This document shows, in pieces, positions 36,386 through 45,551 of a DNA stretch of 64,000 nt. A model generated the notes under the pieces. The model saw nothing but the letters and a program-made list of their open reading frames with translations. It ran no database searches and was not told the origin of the DNA. Origin of the DNA: Paraburkholderia terricola (GTDB lineage: Bacteria > Pseudomonadota > Gammaproteobacteria > Burkholderiales > Burkholderiaceae); NCBI RefSeq assembly GCF_900142195.1, contig NZ_FRAB01000005.1, forward strand, positions 62,001-126,000, written 5' to 3'. Both the position numbers and the translations under genes were made by a program. Position 1 is the stretch's first letter. Each line of letters opens with the position of its first letter.

Positions 36386-37327
36386 TCATGCGCTCGCCTC
36401 GTCCAGTTCGCGGATATCGGCGCCGGTCAGCACCAGGTGGACGGCCGCCGCGAGGCTGTTGAGCTGCTCGACCGAAGTCGCGCTGGCGATCGGCGCGGTC
36501 ACGCTCGGCCGCGCGATCAGCCACGCCAGCGCGACGGTAGCCGGCGTGCTGCCGTGCCGCTCGGCGACCCGGTCGAGCGCGCCCAGAATCCGCAGACCGC
36601 GCTCGTCGAGGTACCGCTCGACCCGGCTGCCGCGCGCCTTATTGACCAGATCCGCCGGCGAGCGGTACTTGCCGGACAGAAAGCCGCTTGCAAGGCTGTA
36701 GTACACCACCACGCCGAGTTGGCGGGCGAGCGCCACCGGTTCGATATCGCTTTCGTATTCGGCGCGGTCGTACAGGTTGTACTCCGGCTGCAACAGTTGA
36801 TATTCGGGCAGACCGTGCCGGCGGGACACGGCGAGCGCTTCCTCGATACGCGCGCCGCCGTAGTTCGAGGCGCCGATCACCCGCACCTTGCCCGCCTCGA
36901 TCAGCTTCTGGTAGGCGCCCAGCGTTTCCGCGAGCGGCGTGTCGGCGTCATCATCGTGGGAAAAGTAGATGTCGACGTAATCGGTTTGCAAGCGTCGCAG
37001 CGAGTCCTCGAGCGCCGCCTGGATGTTGGCCGCCGACAACCCCTTGCGCCGCGGATGCTTGGACACCTTGGTGGCGAGCACGATCCGGTCGCGCCGGCCA
37101 CTTTTGCGCAGCCACTTGCCGATGATGGTCTCCGACTCGCCGCCCTGGTTGCCGGGCACCCACGCCGAATAGACATCGGCGGTATCGATGAAGTCGAGAC
37201 CGGCATCCACGAACGCATCCAGGATCGAAAACGAGGTCGCTTCGTCGGCGGTCCAGCCGAATACATTGCCGCCGAACATGAGCGGCGCCACCTCCAGTTC
37301 CGAACGTCCAATCCTGCGCTTTTGCAT
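36386..37327 (-). CDS. Aldo/keto reductase
   Basis: An NADPH-dependent oxidoreductase of the AKR superfamily (YajO/IolS-like). The start at 37327 (MQKRRIGRSELEVAPLMFGG) has AGGAGA upstream; 313 residues. Visible: NVFGWTADEATSFSILDAFV, catalytic Asp/Tyr in IDTADVYSAWVPGN, Lys in IVLATKVSKH, His in VDIYFSHDDDADT, and the cofactor region YYSLASGFLSGKYRSPADL. Substrate unknown. It lies just upstream of, and divergent from, the fliC promoter. Confidence 0.93.
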   Translation of the reverse strand: MQKRRIGRSELEVAPLMFGGNVFGWTADEATSFSILDAFVDAGLDFIDTADVYSAWVPGNQGGESETIIGKWLRKSGRRDRIVLATKVSKHPRRKGLSAANIQAALEDSLRRLQTDYVDIYFSHDDDADTPLAETLGAYQKLIEAGKVRVIGASNYGGARIEEALAVSRRHGLPEYQLLQPEYNLYDRAEYESDIEPVALARQLGVVVYYSLASGFLSGKYRSPADLVNKARGSRVERYLDERGLRILGALDRVAERHGSTPATVALAWLIARPSVTAPIASATSVEQLNSLAAAVHLVLTGADIRELDEASA

Positions 37328-37480
37328 GATTTCTCCTGGCTTTTTCACGAGAGCAATCGAGAATACGCCGTCTCCCGGATGCCTGCAGCAAAGCGTGCCG
37401 ACCGGGCCGCAAGCCTTGCCTGGCGGCGCTCGGCGCGCCAGGCAAGGCAAACGTTTGGGCCCCCATTACAGAAAGTTCCT

Positions 37481-37507
37481 CAAGTTTTTTTTAGAGGGGC
37501 CGTCAAC
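37481..37507 (+). promoter_or_regulatory. Sigma-28 (FliA) promoter of fliC
   Basis: TCAAGTTT (37481-37488), an 11-base T/AG-rich spacer and GCCGTCAA (37500-37507). Spacing is exact and 12 of 16 positions match the consensus. It is about 89 bp upstream of the fliC ATG, leaving a leader with a GGAG ribosome site. Confidence 0.8.
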
Positions 37508-37595
37508 CTTCACTGAGGCGGCCAGCAATGAACGAGTGCTTCCGCCGATGCCAAACCTGGCGTACTGGGCTCAAGGCTTATTTAGGAGATTTTCC

Positions 37596-38741
37596 ATGCT
37601 CGGAATCAATAGCAACATCAACTCGCTGGTTGCACAGCAAAACCTTAATGGCTCGCAAAGCGCCCTTTCGCAAGCCATCACCCGTCTGTCGTCGGGCAAG
37701 CGCATCAACAGCGCAGCTGACGATGCGGCAGGTCTCGCGATCTCGACGCGTATGCAAACGCAGATCAACGGCCTGAACCAGGGCGTGTCGAATGCGAACG
37801 ACGGCGTGTCGATGATCCAGACCGCCTCGAGCGCACTGTCCTCGCTGACCTCGAGCCTGCAACGTATCCGCCAACTGGCCGTGCAGGCATCGACCGGTTC
37901 GCTGTCGTCGAGCGACCAGGCCGCGCTGCAGAAGGAAGTCGCCGCGCAAGTCTCGGAAGTGAACCGTATTGCGTCGCAAACGACGTACAACGGCACGAAC
38001 ATTCTGGACGGCTCGGCAGGCAGCGTGACGTTCCAGGTCGGCGCGAACGTCGGTCAAACGATCAGCCTGGATCTGAGCCAGTCGATGTCGGCTGCGAAGA
38101 TCGGCGGCGGTCTGGTGCAAACGGGTCAAACCGTCGGCACGGTGTCGGTCAGCCTGGACGCTGCTGGCGCCTACACGGCTACCGGCGCGACGATCACCGC
38201 GGTCAACGTGCTGTCGGACGGCAAGGGCGGCTACACGTTCACGGACCAGAACAACCAGGCGATCAACTCGACCGTCGCCGGCGCGATCTTCAGCACGGGC
38301 ACGCAGTCGGGCACCGGCACCGCCATCACGACCCTGGCGCTCAGCGCCGGTGCAACGACGACGGCAGGCGCGGGTTCCGCTGCTCAGGTTGCGGCAGTTG
38401 CGCAGATCAACGCGATCAACAGCCCGCCGACGGTTTCGGGCCTCGACATCAGCACGGTCACGGGCGCGAACCAGGCACTGGTCTCCATCGACAATGCACT
38501 GCAGACGGTGAACAACCTGCAAGCATCGCTCGGTGCCGCGCAAAACCGCTTCACCGCAATCGCAACCTCGCAGCAAGCTGAATCGACGGACCTGTCGTCG
38601 GCACAGTCGCAAATCACGGACGCCAACTTCGCACAGGAAACGGCGAACCTGAGCAAGGCGCAAGTGCTGCAGCAAGCGGGTATCTCGGTGTTGGCGCAAG
38701 CTAACTCCAACCCGCAGCAAGTTCTGAAGCTCCTGCAGTAA
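37596..38741 (+). CDS. fliC: Flagellin FliC
   Basis: Flagellin is the filament subunit. The start at 37596 (MLGINSNINSLVAQQNLNGS) has AGGAG upstream; 381 residues. The N-terminal D0/D1 helices (LSQAITRLSSGKRINSAADD, LQRIRQLAVQASTGSLSSSD) and the C-terminal D0 (ITDANFAQETANLSKAQVL, ending LAQANSNPQQVLKLLQ) are conserved. The variable centre (about 170-280) is rich in Thr, Ser, Ala and Gly, with many possible O-glycosylation sites, which fits the downstream sugar genes. Confidence 0.98.
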   Translation: MLGINSNINSLVAQQNLNGSQSALSQAITRLSSGKRINSAADDAAGLAISTRMQTQINGLNQGVSNANDGVSMIQTASSALSSLTSSLQRIRQLAVQASTGSLSSSDQAALQKEVAAQVSEVNRIASQTTYNGTNILDGSAGSVTFQVGANVGQTISLDLSQSMSAAKIGGGLVQTGQTVGTVSVSLDAAGAYTATGATITAVNVLSDGKGGYTFTDQNNQAINSTVAGAIFSTGTQSGTGTAITTLALSAGATTTAGAGSAAQVAAVAQINAINSPPTVSGLDISTVTGANQALVSIDNALQTVNNLQASLGAAQNRFTAIATSQQAESTDLSSAQSQITDANFAQETANLSKAQVLQQAGISVLAQANSNPQQVLKLLQ

Positions 38742-38756
38742 GAGCCGACGCGGCAA

Positions 38757-38793
38757 CGGTGATGCGCCGCGCGAGAAGCGCGGCGCATCACCG
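38757..38793 (+). terminator. Hairpin after fliC
   Basis: A perfect 16-bp inverted repeat (38757-38772 with 38778-38793) and a 5-base GAGAA loop, 15 bp after the fliC stop. The T tract is short (GGTTTC). It may end or stabilise the abundant fliC mRNA. Confidence 0.75.
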
Positions 38794-38897
38794 GTTTCAA
38801 GCAACGGGAGGCACGCCTCCCGCTCTGCATTTGCATGACCTAGTGATGTAGCATCGCGCACCACCTAATACAGATTCCCAGACGCCGGAGCCTCTGC

Positions 38898-40403
38898 ATG
38901 TCCACGATCTCAACCTCGTCTGCCACAGCAAGCGCCAACGCCGCGCTGCAGTCGGCCGCTCAGTCGATCATCAGTGGTTCGACGGGTAATTCGTCGATGG
39001 ACGTGTCGTCACTCGTCACGGCACTCGTCAACGCCAAGACCGCGGGACAAACCGCGACGCTGGCGGCGCAACAAAGCAAGGACAACACCACGCTGTCCGC
39101 TTACGGCGCACTGAGCTCCGCGCTCGCCGCACTGCAGTCGGGCGTCACGAACCTCGCCAACGGCACCACGCTGTCGTCCTTCGCGGCCACCGCGAGCGGC
39201 ACCGGGCTAACGGCGACAGCCGGCGTCGGCGCCGTGGCCGGCACCTACTCGGTCGCGGTCACGCAGATCGCCAGCTCGCAGGCATTGTCCTCGGCGGCCT
39301 TCGGCACCAGCGCGCAACTGGGCACCGGCACGCTGTCGATCGCGCTCGGCGGCAAGTCGATGGACATCAGCATCGACAACACCAACAACACGCTCTCGGG
39401 CATCGCGTCGGCAATCAACGCCAGCAGCAACAACCCCGGTGTCACGGCGACCATCGTGACCGGCACGGACGGCGCCCACCTCGTGCTGCGCGCGGCGAAC
39501 ACCGGCGCGTCGAACGTGATCAACGTGTCGACCAGCAACGTCACGAGCGACAACGGACTTTCGAGCCTCGGCGTGACCTCGACCGCGAGCACCACCGGCG
39601 GCCAGTCGTCGATCGTCTCGGCGAATGCCGGCAGCGCCTGGACGCAAAGCGGCTACGCGCAGGACGCGCAGTTCACGGTTGGCGGGATCGCGGCCAGCAG
39701 CTCGAGCAACGCCGTGACCGGGGCCATTTCGGGTGTCACGATAAACCTGGCCGCGGCATCCGCGGGGACCACGCAGACGCTGACCATTGCGCAGGACACC
39801 GCCTCGCAGAACACCGCGATCACCAATTTCGTGAGCCTCTACAACACTGTCATCGCGACGATGGCCACGCTCACCTCGTACAACGCCGGATCGTCGCAGC
39901 AAGGCGCGCTGCTGGGCGACTCCACACTGCAGACGATCAAGAACACGCTGGCGACGATCATTGGCGGCGCGGTCGGCTCGGGCAGCACCGGCGCCACGCT
40001 GGCGGCGATCGGCATCACGCTGAAGGACGACCCGGCGGACGGCACGCTGGTGGTCGACAACAACAAGCTGAACACCGCCCTCACGAGCAGCCCGGCTACC
40101 GTCGCCACGCTGTTCAACACGACCAACGGTATTGCCGAGCAGTTGAACACGAGCATTACCAACTTCACGAAGACCGGCGGCATTATCGACACGCGCAAGA
40201 CCGCGCTGAACGCCGACCTCAAGAGCATCACCACGCAGCAAACCGCCCTCGCCGACTACACCACGCAGTTGACGGATCAGTACCAGGCGCAGTTCACCGC
40301 CCTGAACACGTTGATGGCGACCATGAACAACAACTCGGCCTACCTGACCGCGCTGTTCGGCGGCAAGGACAGCGCCGGCGCGATGGCCACCAACAAGAGC
40401 TAA
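38898..40403 (+). CDS. fliD: Flagellar filament cap protein FliD
   Basis: FliD caps the filament tip and inserts flagellin. The 501-residue protein has the N-terminal FliD domain (MDVSSLVTALVNAKTAGQTA, AYGALSSALAALQSGVTNLA, AGTYSVAVTQIASSQALSSA), a Ser/Thr/Ala-rich centre, and the C-terminal region with ITNFVSLYNTVIATMATLTS, TLAAIGITLKDDPADGTLVV and a final coiled coil (YTTQLTDQYQAQFTALNTLM). Lies between fliC and fliT. Confidence 0.97.
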   Translation: MSTISTSSATASANAALQSAAQSIISGSTGNSSMDVSSLVTALVNAKTAGQTATLAAQQSKDNTTLSAYGALSSALAALQSGVTNLANGTTLSSFAATASGTGLTATAGVGAVAGTYSVAVTQIASSQALSSAAFGTSAQLGTGTLSIALGGKSMDISIDNTNNTLSGIASAINASSNNPGVTATIVTGTDGAHLVLRAANTGASNVINVSTSNVTSDNGLSSLGVTSTASTTGGQSSIVSANAGSAWTQSGYAQDAQFTVGGIAASSSSNAVTGAISGVTINLAAASAGTTQTLTIAQDTASQNTAITNFVSLYNTVIATMATLTSYNAGSSQQGALLGDSTLQTIKNTLATIIGGAVGSGSTGATLAAIGITLKDDPADGTLVVDNNKLNTALTSSPATVATLFNTTNGIAEQLNTSITNFTKTGGIIDTRKTALNADLKSITTQQTALADYTTQLTDQYQAQFTALNTLMATMNNNSAYLTALFGGKDSAGAMATNKS

Positions 40404-40408
40404 GCCAC

Positions 40409-40723
40409 ATGGACGCGCACGACATGAATCAGACGGAACTGGCCGCACAGGTGCTGTCGATCACACGGGCAATCGAACAGGCCGCGTCGCTCGCCGACTG
40501 GCTGGAAGCGGCCCGCCTGACCGAAGCGCGCTCGCCATTGCTGATGCAGCTCACAGCGGACCAGGAACCGGCCGCGCTGGAGATGATCCGCGAGGTTCAG
40601 GCCATCGACGCAGCGCTGCTCGCGGACGCGGCAACCACCCAGAACGAACTGCACATCGAGTTCGAAGCGGCGATCGGGCGCACCAGGGCCGCCGGCGAAT
40701 ACCAGCGGGTCGCGCAACTCTGA
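40409..40723 (+). CDS. fliT: FliD export chaperone FliT
   Basis: FliT is the FliD-specific export chaperone and in enterobacteria also modulates FlhDC. The 104-residue helical protein (ITRAIEQAASLADWLEAARL, MIREVQAIDAALLADAATTQ) starts 5 bp after fliD. FliT sequences diverge strongly, so position and size carry most of the call. Confidence 0.85.
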   Translation: MDAHDMNQTELAAQVLSITRAIEQAASLADWLEAARLTEARSPLLMQLTADQEPAALEMIREVQAIDAALLADAATTQNELHIEFEAAIGRTRAAGEYQRVAQL

Positions 40724-40877
40724 CTCCGCTTGCTGCCCGGCAGCCGCTGCGGGCCGAAGCGATTCAACCGGCTCGCGGGATCGCCCCGCTGGACGGCACC
40801 GCAACACCGAACCGCGGCACCGAACCGCGGCACCCGACAATAAGAACCAGGCGCCGAAGTGAGGCGCGCTCTTCCTC

Positions 40878-40902
40878 AGCCCGCCTCGTGCGGGCTTTTT
40901 TC
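40878..40902 (+). terminator. Terminator after fliT
   Basis: Stem AGCCCGC (40878-40884) with GCGGGCT (40890-40896), 5-base loop, then a run of T. It separates fliDT from the glycosylation genes, which must have their own promoter in 40,903-41,029. Confidence 0.85.
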
Positions 40903-41029
40903 TGCGTTTCGGGCTCCCGCCCACGTTCGCCATACGCCAAACAGGCGGTCTTTTTACCGTCATCTCCGCGCATCGGAAAGGTGCGCCCGGTCGCACAATT
41001 TCCTTCATAGACCATTCCGTGCCGAGACC

Positions 41030-43390
41030 ATGACTCTCCTGACCGAGCAGCCGACCGCTGAAACCCTGACGCCCGAGCAACAGCTCGAACATGACATCGC
41101 CTTGGTCTTGCAGGCCGCGCTCCAGCTTCATCACAAGGGAGAGTTCGACGACGCCGAAGCGCTGTACAAGGCGATCCTCGAAGCCAAGCCCGCCCATGGC
41201 GACGTGCTGTACAACCTCGGCGTGCTTTGCGTGCAGTGCAAGCGTCCCGCCGACGGCCTGCCGTATCTCGAAGCCGCGCTCGGCGGCGCGCCGAATAACG
41301 GGCAATTCTGGGTGGCATATATCAACGCGTTGATCGACGCGGGACAGACTCAGGCCGCCTGGCTGGCGCTCGAAATGGGACAGCAACGGGGCTTGAAGGG
41401 GCCGGCGGTCAACGGGCTGATTACGCGCATGGCCCATGACGGCGGCGGGTACGCCACCTCCGCGGTCGCTTCCGTGGCTGCCGCGCCCGCGCCGACCGTG
41501 CCTGCGGCCGCTGAAGCGGATCAGGAAACCGCGGCCGCGAAAGTCGCGGCGAGCGATACGCGCCGCCCCACCCCGCAAGAGATGAATCGCTTCAACACGC
41601 TCTTCAACAAGGGCCACATTTCCGACGCCATCAAACTCGGACGAAGCCTGGCGGAACGATTTCCGGCACATGGTCCGGCATGGCGTTCGCTCGGCATCGC
41701 GCTTCATCGCGGCGGCCAGTATGTCGAAGCCATTGCAGCCCTGAAAACCGGCATATCGCTGGGCAGCGACGACGCCGAGGCGCGCAAGGCCGTCGCCGAC
41801 CTGCTGCGAGTGACCGGTCAGCATGCCGACGCCGAAGCCGAGTGCAGAAAGCTGCTTGCGCTCAATCCCGACTATTCGGAAGGCCATCGTGTGCTCGGGC
41901 TCGTACTCTCCGCCCGGGGCGAGCACCGCGAAGCGATCGCCGAGTGCCGCCGCGCGGCCGAGCTGACCCCCGAGTATGGCGAGTCCCACGGCACCCTGGG
42001 CGTGGTGCTGCTCGACTACGGCGCCTCGCAAGAGGCGGAATCGAGCTTTCGCCGTGCGCTCGATCTCGAACCCAGGAACGCGATGACGCGCAGCAATTTG
42101 CTGTTCAGCATCGCGCACAACCCCGACATCGACACCGAGCAAATTTACGCGGAGCATCGCAAATACGCGCAGGTTCATGAAGCATCGCTGCGCCTGCCCA
42201 AGCCGCGCCACACCAACAGCCGCGCGGTGGATCGCACGCTGAAAGTGGGCATCGTCTCCGGCGATCTGTTCCGGCACGCCGTGTCGTCCTATTTGATGCC
42301 GGTCATGGAGCCGCTCGCACAAGACGAGGGCCTGGCGCTGCACGTCTACTACAACCACATCGTCGAGGACGACTACACCCAGCGCCTGCGCGGCTATGCG
42401 AAGCAATGGCGCAACGTCTCCAGCATGACGGATGAGGCGTTCATCGCCCAGGTTCGCGCCGACAAGATCGACATCCTGATCGACCTGAGCGGGCATACCG
42501 GTCGCAACCGGCTGCAGGCGTTCGCCCGCAAGCCCGCGCCGATCCAGGCAAGCTGGATCGGCTACCCGGCGACCACCGGCCTCGACGCCATGGACTACTA
42601 TCTCAGCGACAGGTTCTTCACGCCGTTCGGCGACATCGAGCGTCAGTTCTCCGAGAAGCTCGTGCATCTCGCGGCGATCGGCCCATTCCAGCCTGAAAAG
42701 AACGCGCCGCCGGTCAACATCTTGCCGGCCATGCACAACGGCTACATCACTTTCGGCAGTTTCAACCGCTTGAACAAGCTGCGTCCCGACGTGATCGCCC
42801 TATGGGCGAAGCTGCTTCGCGAGCTGCCCACCGCGCGCATGGTGCTCGGTTCGATGTCCGGCGACGACGGCGACGAGAACCTCGTCAACTGGTTCGCCAA
42901 CGAAGGCATTTCACGCGATCGCCTGAGCTTTCGTCCGCGCTCCACGATTGCGGTCTACCTGCAACAGCACTATCAGGTCGACATTTGTCTCGACACGTTC
43001 CCCTACACCGGTTCAACGACCGTTCTGAACTCGTTGTGGATGGGCGTGCCCACGCTGACGATGGCCGGCAAGACCATGGCGAGCCGCGCGGCCGCGGCAT
43101 GGCTATCGCACTCGGGCCTGCAAGCGTTCGTCGCCGGTAACGCGGATGACTTCGTCGCAAAGGGCGTCGAGCTTGCCGCCGACATCCCGGCGCTCGCCAG
43201 CCTGCGCACGTCGTTGCGCGAGCGTTGCATGGCGTCGCCCGCGTTTCAGCCCGAGCGGGTTGCGAACAGCCTTTCGAGCGCGCTTCGCACGATGTGGCGA
43301 CGCTGGTGCGACGGCCTCGCCCCCGCCGCGTTCAGCGCCGACGGCACTCAACCCGCCAGCAACAACCCGGTCCACGCCACGCCGCGGTAG
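41030..43390 (+). CDS. TPR and O-GlcNAc-transferase-like (GT41/SPINDLY) protein, probable flagellin glycosyltransferase
   Basis: A 786-residue cytosolic protein. The N-terminal half carries several tetratricopeptide repeats (FDDAEALYKAILEAKPAHGD; HADAEAECRKLLALNPDYSE; GASQEAESSFRRALDLEPRN). The C-terminal half is the GT41 catalytic region: KVGIVSGDLFRHAVSSYLMP, IDLSGHTGRNRLQAFARKPA, QASWIGYPATTGLDAMDYYL, FNRLNKLRPDVIALWAKLL and LDTFPYTGSTTVLNSLWMGV. Such proteins beside fliC glycosylate flagellin Ser/Thr in several Burkholderiaceae; the role here is inferred from position and from the two sugar genes that follow. Confidence 0.9.
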   Translation: MTLLTEQPTAETLTPEQQLEHDIALVLQAALQLHHKGEFDDAEALYKAILEAKPAHGDVLYNLGVLCVQCKRPADGLPYLEAALGGAPNNGQFWVAYINALIDAGQTQAAWLALEMGQQRGLKGPAVNGLITRMAHDGGGYATSAVASVAAAPAPTVPAAAEADQETAAAKVAASDTRRPTPQEMNRFNTLFNKGHISDAIKLGRSLAERFPAHGPAWRSLGIALHRGGQYVEAIAALKTGISLGSDDAEARKAVADLLRVTGQHADAEAECRKLLALNPDYSEGHRVLGLVLSARGEHREAIAECRRAAELTPEYGESHGTLGVVLLDYGASQEAESSFRRALDLEPRNAMTRSNLLFSIAHNPDIDTEQIYAEHRKYAQVHEASLRLPKPRHTNSRAVDRTLKVGIVSGDLFRHAVSSYLMPVMEPLAQDEGLALHVYYNHIVEDDYTQRLRGYAKQWRNVSSMTDEAFIAQVRADKIDILIDLSGHTGRNRLQAFARKPAPIQASWIGYPATTGLDAMDYYLSDRFFTPFGDIERQFSEKLVHLAAIGPFQPEKNAPPVNILPAMHNGYITFGSFNRLNKLRPDVIALWAKLLRELPTARMVLGSMSGDDGDENLVNWFANEGISRDRLSFRPRSTIAVYLQQHYQVDICLDTFPYTGSTTVLNSLWMGVPTLTMAGKTMASRAAAAWLSHSGLQAFVAGNADDFVAKGVELAADIPALASLRTSLRERCMASPAFQPERVANSLSSALRTMWRRWCDGLAPAAFSADGTQPASNNPVHATPR

Positions 43391-43429
43391 TCACGCGTGA
43401 CCCGGACTCAAACCAGCAGTGAGGAAATC

Positions 43430-44578
43430 ATGGGCTCAAGCGCGCCTCTTCGAGCGATCGCGTCACTGGACGACGAACGCATCTATGTCACCCAGCCGCA
43501 TCTGCCGCCGCTGGCGGAGTTCCTGCCGTACCTCGAAAAGATCTGGGACAGCAAGATCCTCACGAACGGCGGCCCGTTTCATCGGCAACTCGAAAAGGCG
43601 CTCTGCGATTACCTCGGGGTCGAGCATCTCGCGCTGTTCGCCAACGGTACGCTGGCCCTCGTGACCGCGCTGCAGGCGCTGCGCATCAACGGCGAAGTCA
43701 TCACGACGCCCTATTCCTTCGCGGCGACCGCGCATTCGCTTCTGTGGAACGGCATCAAGCCGGTCTTCGTGGATGTCGACCCCGATACGCTCAACCTCGA
43801 TCCCGTCAAAATCGAGGCTGCCATCACGCCTCAAACGACGGCCATCATGCCGGTGCACTGCTACGGCCATCCTTGCGATGTCGAGGCGATCCAGAAAATC
43901 GCCGACAACTACAACCTCAAGGTGATTTACGACGCCGCGCACGCGTTCGGCGTGCGCACCGAGAGCGGCAGCGTGCTCCGTCACGGCGATCTGTCGATCG
44001 TCAGTTTCCACGCCACCAAGGTCTTCAACACGTTCGAAGGCGGCGCGATCATTTGTCCGGACGCAAAGACCAAGCAGCGCATCGATCACCTGAAGAACTT
44101 CGGTTTCGTGGACGAAGTCACCGTCGTGGCGGCGGGCATCAACGGCAAGATGAGCGAAATCAATGCCGCCTTCGGGCTGCTGCAACTGCAACACGTCGAC
44201 CAGGCCTTGGCGAAGCGCAAGGCCATCGACGCGCAGTACCGCGAGTTGCTCGCCGGCGTGCCGGGAATCCGCTGCCTGCCGGATACGGGCGAAAAGGTCG
44301 CGAACTATGCGTATTTTCCCGTTCAGGTGCTGGACGATTTTCCGATCAGCCGGGACGCGCTGTATGACCGCCTGAAGGAGCACGACATCTATGCGCGCCG
44401 CTATTTTTATCCGCTGATTTCCGAGTTTCCGATGTATCGAGGCTTGCCGTCAGCGCACAATGACAATCTGAGCGCGGCAAGCGCGGCTTCAAAACGGATC
44501 TTGTGCCTGCCGATCTATCCCGATCTGGATCCGGGGCAGGTCGCGCGAATCGTGAGCATCATTGCCGGCGTGAGATAA
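43430..44578 (+). CDS. DegT/DnrJ/EryC1/StrS-family sugar aminotransferase
   Basis: A PLP-dependent enzyme that aminates a nucleotide-linked keto sugar. The ATG at 43430 has GAGGAA upstream; 382 residues. Family motifs: LTNGGPFHRQLEKALCDYLG, LFANGTLALVTALQALRING, TTPYSFAATAHSLLWNGIKP, PVHCYGHPCDVEAIQKIAD, VIYDAAHAFGV, and the PLP lysine K197 in FHATKVFNTFEGGA. With the next gene it resembles VioA/VioB-like 4-amino-4,6-dideoxy sugar synthesis, as in flagellin glycans. The exact sugar is inference. Confidence 0.92.
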   Translation: MGSSAPLRAIASLDDERIYVTQPHLPPLAEFLPYLEKIWDSKILTNGGPFHRQLEKALCDYLGVEHLALFANGTLALVTALQALRINGEVITTPYSFAATAHSLLWNGIKPVFVDVDPDTLNLDPVKIEAAITPQTTAIMPVHCYGHPCDVEAIQKIADNYNLKVIYDAAHAFGVRTESGSVLRHGDLSIVSFHATKVFNTFEGGAIICPDAKTKQRIDHLKNFGFVDEVTVVAAGINGKMSEINAAFGLLQLQHVDQALAKRKAIDAQYRELLAGVPGIRCLPDTGEKVANYAYFPVQVLDDFPISRDALYDRLKEHDIYARRYFYPLISEFPMYRGLPSAHNDNLSAASAASKRILCLPIYPDLDPGQVARIVSIIAGVR

Positions 44579-44608
44579 ACGCGCTCAGTCGATAGCTGGA
44601 CCTATCCC

Positions 44609-45271
44609 ATGCAAGACATCGTGCTCGTCGGATCTTCAGGCCACGCCAAGGTCGTTATCGATATCGTCGAAAAGGCGGGGCGCTACCGCATCGCCGGCCT
44701 GATCGACGGCTTCCGCACGCCGGGTGAGGAGACGCTCGGCTATCCGGTGCTCGGCGGCCCGTCCGATCTGCCCGCCCTGAATGCCCGGTTCGATCTCAAG
44801 GGCGCTCTGGTGGCGATCGGGGACAACAGCGTTCGCGCGCGCGTCGCCGCCGAAGTGGCCGCCCTATGCCCGCAATTGCCGTTCGTCACCGCGATCCATC
44901 CCGCCGCCAGCGTCGGGAACAACGTGGCCATCGGCGCGGGCACGGTCGTCATGGCAGGCGCCGTCGTCAATCCGTGTTGCCAGGTCGGGCGGTTCTGTAT
45001 CGTGAACACGAATGCGTCGCTCGATCACGATTGCGTCATGGAGGACTACGCGAGCCTCGCGCCCGGCGTCACTACCGGCGGCAATTGCCGCATCGGCAGC
45101 CATGCCGCCGTGAGCATCGGCGCGGTCCTGCGCCATGGGATCACCATTGGCGAGCACAGCGTGGTGGGCGCCGGCTCACTGGTGCTCGGACCCGTGGATG
45201 CTTTCTCCATTGCATACGGAACGCCCGCGAGGAAAATCCGCGATCGTCAGCCGGGCGACAAATATCTCTAG
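44609..45271 (+). CDS. NeuD/PglD-family sugar O/N-acyltransferase
   Basis: A 220-residue left-handed beta-helix acetyltransferase. N-terminal nucleotide-sugar-binding Rossmann part (MQDIVLVGSSGHAKVVIDIV), then hexapeptide repeats (HPAASVGNNVAIGAGTVVMA, GAVVNPCCQVGRFCIVNTNA, LDHDCVMEDYASLAPGVTTG) with the catalytic His of the SLDHDC motif, and YGTPARKI at the end. It probably acylates the amino sugar made by the preceding aminotransferase. Third gene of the cassette; ribosome site weak. Confidence 0.92.
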   Translation: MQDIVLVGSSGHAKVVIDIVEKAGRYRIAGLIDGFRTPGEETLGYPVLGGPSDLPALNARFDLKGALVAIGDNSVRARVAAEVAALCPQLPFVTAIHPAASVGNNVAIGAGTVVMAGAVVNPCCQVGRFCIVNTNASLDHDCVMEDYASLAPGVTTGGNCRIGSHAAVSIGAVLRHGITIGEHSVVGAGSLVLGPVDAFSIAYGTPARKIRDRQPGDKYL

Positions 45272-45551
45272 CCGCCACCGTGTGCCCCGGCGGATTTCTC
45301 ATGGCGAACCTGTCGCCTTGCGCCGCGCGATTGAAGTCAACCAATCAGGTTCGTTTGTCGATTTGAATCGGACGGTTCCGGCCAGCTCCCGGCCTGAATG
45401 TATTTCGCGCGGCGCCCCTGCCTTGCGCTTCTGCCTTATTCCATTGGCATTTTTTCAGCTAAAAAAATCTCGCCACCGGCTGCAATAACCGCTTTCCGCG
45501 ATTAGACTGGCGCTCGCTCAAGATCCGATCACCGCTTTCCATGAGGTTTTC

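Noticed and set aside
40400..42736. 778-codon frame opposite fliT and the GT41 gene
   Set aside because: Overlaps two well-supported genes fully; shadow composition.
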